Assembly (NCBI GenBank): GCA_033764265.1
Contig: JANRJB010000292.1
Span: 1 to 7,088, forward strand
Direction: 5' to 3'
DNA: 7,088 bases
DNA from: VGEM01 sp033764265
GTDB taxonomy: Bacteria; Pseudomonadota; Alphaproteobacteria; Rhodospirillales; Rhodospirillaceae
Positions 5,668 to 7,088 of this stretch are shown here, in pieces; the stretch's first letter is position 1, and each line of letters starts with the position of its first letter. The notes under the pieces are model-generated. The model had not been told where the DNA came from and did no database searches. It saw nothing but the letters and a program-made list of their open reading frames with translations. The position numbers and the translations under genes are program-made.

Positions 5668-6236
5668 GCAAACCGAGCAAAGCCAAAGCGAAATCGAAAT
5701 TGCCGCCGCTGCCGGGCGACCCCGACCGCGCCACCGCGATCGAGCAGATGCTCCGCGTCAACCAGGCCGGCGAGTACGGCGCGCGGCGCATTTATCAAGG
5801 CCAGCTGGCCGTGCTGGGACGCAGCGAAGCCGCTCCGGTGCTGCGCGACATGCTGGCGCAGGAGGAAAAGCACCTGGCGCGCTTCAACGCCCTGGTAGCG
5901 GCGCGCGGCGTGCGGCCGACGGCGCTGGAGCCAATCTGGCATCTGGCGGGCTTCGCACTGGGCGCCGCCACTGCCGCCCTGGGGCGCGAAGCGGCGATGG
6001 CCTGCACGGTGGCGGTGGAAGACGTGATCGGCGAGCACTACGCCGAACAGCTGGACGACTTGGGCGACGACGAAACCGATTTGCGCGCGACCATCGCCGA
6101 CTTCCGCCGCGACGAACTGCACCACCGCGACCTGGCGCTGCAGGACGGCGCCGAGCGGGCCCCCGGCTACCAGGCGCTGACGGCCGCGGTCAAAGCCGGC
6201 ACGCGGCTGGCCATCTGGCTGTCGAAGCGGATTTGA
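5664..6236 (+). CDS. coq7: COQ7, demethoxyubiquinone hydroxylase
   Basis: This 190-residue diiron hydroxylase adds the C6 hydroxyl to demethoxyubiquinol, the penultimate step of ubiquinone synthesis, at the inner membrane. The carboxylate ligands are all visible: Glu37 (NQAGEYGA), Glu67 and His70 (QEEKHL), Glu119 (VAVEDVIGEHY), and Glu151 with His154 (RDELHHRD). The spacings E37-E67-H70-E119 match human COQ7 (E60-E90-H93-E142), and the last ExxH pair follows after 32 residues rather than 36. A central GFALGAATAALG segment is the membrane-apposed part. The N-terminus is unusually lysine-rich (KPSKAKAKSK, 3-12), with no known role. The ATG overlaps the dsbB stop (ATGA). The protein ends 20 bases before the convergent HNH gene. 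Confidence 0.95.
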   Translation: MSKPSKAKAKSKLPPLPGDPDRATAIEQMLRVNQAGEYGARRIYQGQLAVLGRSEAAPVLRDMLAQEEKHLARFNALVAARGVRPTALEPIWHLAGFALGAATAALGREAAMACTVAVEDVIGEHYAEQLDDLGDDETDLRATIADFRRDELHHRDLALQDGAERAPGYQALTAAVKAGTRLAIWLSKRI

Positions 6237-6240
6237 TCTC

Positions 6241-6264
6241 GCGCCGCGGCGCCGGCTCAGCCGG
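6241..6264. repeat. Overlapping GC palindromes at the coq7/HNH convergence
   Basis: GCGCCGCGGCGC (6241-6252) is a perfect 12-bp palindrome, followed at once by CCGGCT-C-AGCCGG (6252-6264), which runs into the last codons of the HNH gene. Neither is followed by a T-tract. They could slow polymerase between the convergent genes, but are weak as terminators. Confidence 0.35.
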
Positions 6265-6820
6265 GCTCCAGCTCGGTATCCCAGTACAAATAGTCGCGCC
6301 AGCTTTCGTGCAGGTAGTTGGGCGGGAAGCACCGTCCGATTTCCTGCAGCTGGTGCGACGACGGCCGGAACGGCCGGTGACGCGGGAACATGCCGGCCTG
6401 GTGCGGCAGACGGTTGCCCTTCATCAGGTTGCATTCGGCGCACGCGGTGACCACGTTCTGCCACGTGGTGCGCCCGCCGCGCGAGCGCGGCACGACGTGA
6501 TCGAACGTCAGGTCATTGGTCGGATTGGGCGCGCCGCAGTACTGGCAGCTGAAGCGGTCGCGCAGGAACACGTTGAACCGCGTGAACGCCGGCGAGCGGT
6601 CCATCGGCGCGTACTTCTTCAGCGAGATGACGCTGGGCAACTTGAGTTCGAAGCGCGGCGAGTGGACCGTGCGGTCGTACTCCGACACGACGTTGACGCG
6701 GCCCAGGAACACCGCCTTGATGGTTTCCTGCCACGACCACAACGACAACGGAAAGTAGCTAAGCGGACGGAAGTCCGCGTTCAGTACCAGGGCCGGGCAC
6801 GCTTCGGGCGAAACACTCAC
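6257..6820 (-). CDS. HNH endonuclease family protein
   Basis: This is a 187-residue protein with an N-terminal region of about 85 residues (ACPALVLNADFRPLSYFPLSLWSWQ, then KAVFLGRVNVV) and a zinc-binding HNH domain. Zinc cysteines are at 92/95 (CQYC) and 127/130 (CAEC). The catalytic signature is Asp107-His108, Asn122 and Asn131 (DHVVPRSRGG...WQNVVTACAECNLMKGNR), an H-N-N variant. The end, PPNYLHESWRDYLYWDTELEPG, is the conserved tail of a widespread alphaproteobacterial single-copy HNH family with no established function. It has no restriction methylase or toxin partner here, so a housekeeping DNA repair or processing role is as likely as defence. Start: the longest frame begins at TTG (6844), without a Shine-Dalgarno and only about 4 bases from the predicted transcript start. 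GTG at 6820, with AGGCGG five bases upstream, is preferred. Confidence 0.88.
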   Translation of the reverse strand: MSVSPEACPALVLNADFRPLSYFPLSLWSWQETIKAVFLGRVNVVSEYDRTVHSPRFELKLPSVISLKKYAPMDRSPAFTRFNVFLRDRFSCQYCGAPNPTNDLTFDHVVPRSRGGRTTWQNVVTACAECNLMKGNRLPHQAGMFPRHRPFRPSSHQLQEIGRCFPPNYLHESWRDYLYWDTELEPG

Positions 6821-6854
6821 GACCGCCGCCTGTCTCCCTTGCAAATCGAGCGGC

Positions 6855-6882
6855 AGTGTATCAATTCCGAAACGGAATACAA
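6855..6882 (-). promoter_or_regulatory. Likely sigma-70 promoter of the HNH gene
   Basis: On the minus strand TTGTAT (6882-6877) and TACACT (6860-6855) are 16 bases apart, each matching four of six consensus bases. The predicted start, near 6848, gives a 28-base leader to the GTG. On the other strand TACAAT (6878-6883) is a good -10 for the divergent gluQ-like gene, though without a clear -35, so the two promoters probably overlap. Confidence 0.5.
6864..6878. promoter_or_regulatory. Inverted repeat, candidate operator in divergent promoter region
   Basis: ATTCCG-AAA-CGGAAT is a perfect 6-bp inverted repeat with a 3-base spacer. It fills the space between the proposed -35 and -10 of the HNH promoter and touches the TACAAT -10 of the divergent gene. 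Its size and symmetry suit a dimeric helix-turn-helix repressor that could control both genes. I do not recognise the factor. Confidence 0.5.
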
Positions 6883-6910
6883 TTGCTGGTAGACACCCGC
6901 CGGAACCGTC

Positions 6911-6970
6911 ATGAACCCTTCATTTTGGCCGATAACTGACCTGTGGGGCACCCCATGGAACCCGGCGTGA
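6911..6970 (+). CDS. Possible 19-codon upstream ORF overlapping the gluQ-like start
   Basis: ATG at 6911 opens a short frame (MNPSFWPITDLWGTPWNPA) that stops at TGA 6968-6970, out of frame with and overlapping the synthetase start at 6955. A weak GGAA lies a few bases upstream. It has three Trp codons in 19, which is high. It may be a leader peptide or simply chance in untranslated sequence; nothing proves translation. Confidence 0.2.
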   Translation: MNPSFWPITDLWGTPWNPA

Positions 6971-7088
6971 CCGGACCGATCGCGCCGGGCCGCGCCATCA
7001 CGCGCTTCGCGCCCAGCCCGACCGGACATCTGCACGTGGGCCACGCCCGCGCCGCCTTGATCGCCGCCGAGGCGGCCGGCACGGGACG
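6955..7088 (+). CDS. gluQ: Glutamyl-tRNA synthetase-like, probably glutamyl-Q tRNA(Asp) synthetase, N-terminal part
   Basis: The first 44 codons of a class Ib aminoacyl-tRNA synthetase core are present before the window ends. After a 14-residue lead comes ITRFAPSPTGHLHVGHARAAL (about 15-35), with the HIGH-type ATP-binding signature as HVGH. The second half of that signature is GHA rather than the GGA usual in full-length GltX, which favours GluQRS, the short paralogue that glutamylates queuosine at position 34 of tRNA(Asp). GltX or GlnRS cannot be excluded from this fragment. The start is uncertain: ATG 6955 is chosen, but in-frame GTG at 6943 and GTG at 6967 are possible, and an in-frame stop at 6937 bounds it. 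It is divergent from the HNH gene. Confidence 0.75.
   Translation, partial: MEPGVTGPIAPGRAITRFAPSPTGHLHVGHARAALIAAEAAGTG

Noticed and set aside
6233..6892. Plus-strand 219-codon frame
   Set aside because: Entirely antisense to the HNH gene, Arg/Val/Ala-rich with no domain features.

Overview
The window is a chromosomal segment of a GC-rich proteobacterium, most likely an alphaproteobacterium. This is judged from protein style: a bacterial COQ7 of about 190 residues, a YqaA-type DedA protein, a DsbB of alphaproteobacterial type and an HNH protein ending in YLYWDTELEPG. Ubiquinone use and an exosortase/PEP-CTERM export system are implied by the genes. No transposase, phage gene or CRISPR array is visible.

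Region 1 (1-650): the 3' part of a class III (glutamate-1-semialdehyde aminomutase-like) aminotransferase on +, closed by a strong bidirectional terminator shared with the next, convergent gene.

Region 2 (648-3237): a less GC-rich stretch read entirely on the minus strand. It holds a secreted PEP-CTERM protein, a 585-base non-coding region, a tRNA-Leu(CAA) gene with its own promoter, and a secreted protein of unknown function. The non-coding region upstream of the PEP-CTERM gene is the most striking part of the window. It carries an essentially perfect sigma-54 (-24/-12) promoter, an IHF-like site just upstream, and two copies of a 20-bp direct repeat about 100 and 212 bp upstream of the predicted start. 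Together these form a complete candidate enhancer-dependent control region. It fits the known association of PEP-CTERM systems with RpoN and the PrsK/PrsR two-component pair.

Region 3 (3238-6236): four plus-strand genes in a probable operon. They encode a YqaA/DedA-family membrane protein, an MFS transporter, DsbB, and COQ7 (demethoxyubiquinone hydroxylase). The MFS/dsbB and dsbB/coq7 junctions are both 4-base ATGA overlaps. DsbB passes electrons from DsbA to ubiquinone and COQ7 makes a ubiquinone precursor, so the pair links disulfide formation to supply of its electron acceptor.

Region 4 (6257-7088): an HNH nuclease-family protein on the minus strand, convergent with coq7. It is divergent from the start of a glutamyl-tRNA synthetase-like gene, probably gluQ (glutamyl-Q tRNA(Asp) synthetase), which runs off the window. 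The 134-base divergent region holds a perfect ATTCCG-AAA-CGGAAT inverted repeat that falls between the likely -35 and -10 boxes of the HNH gene.
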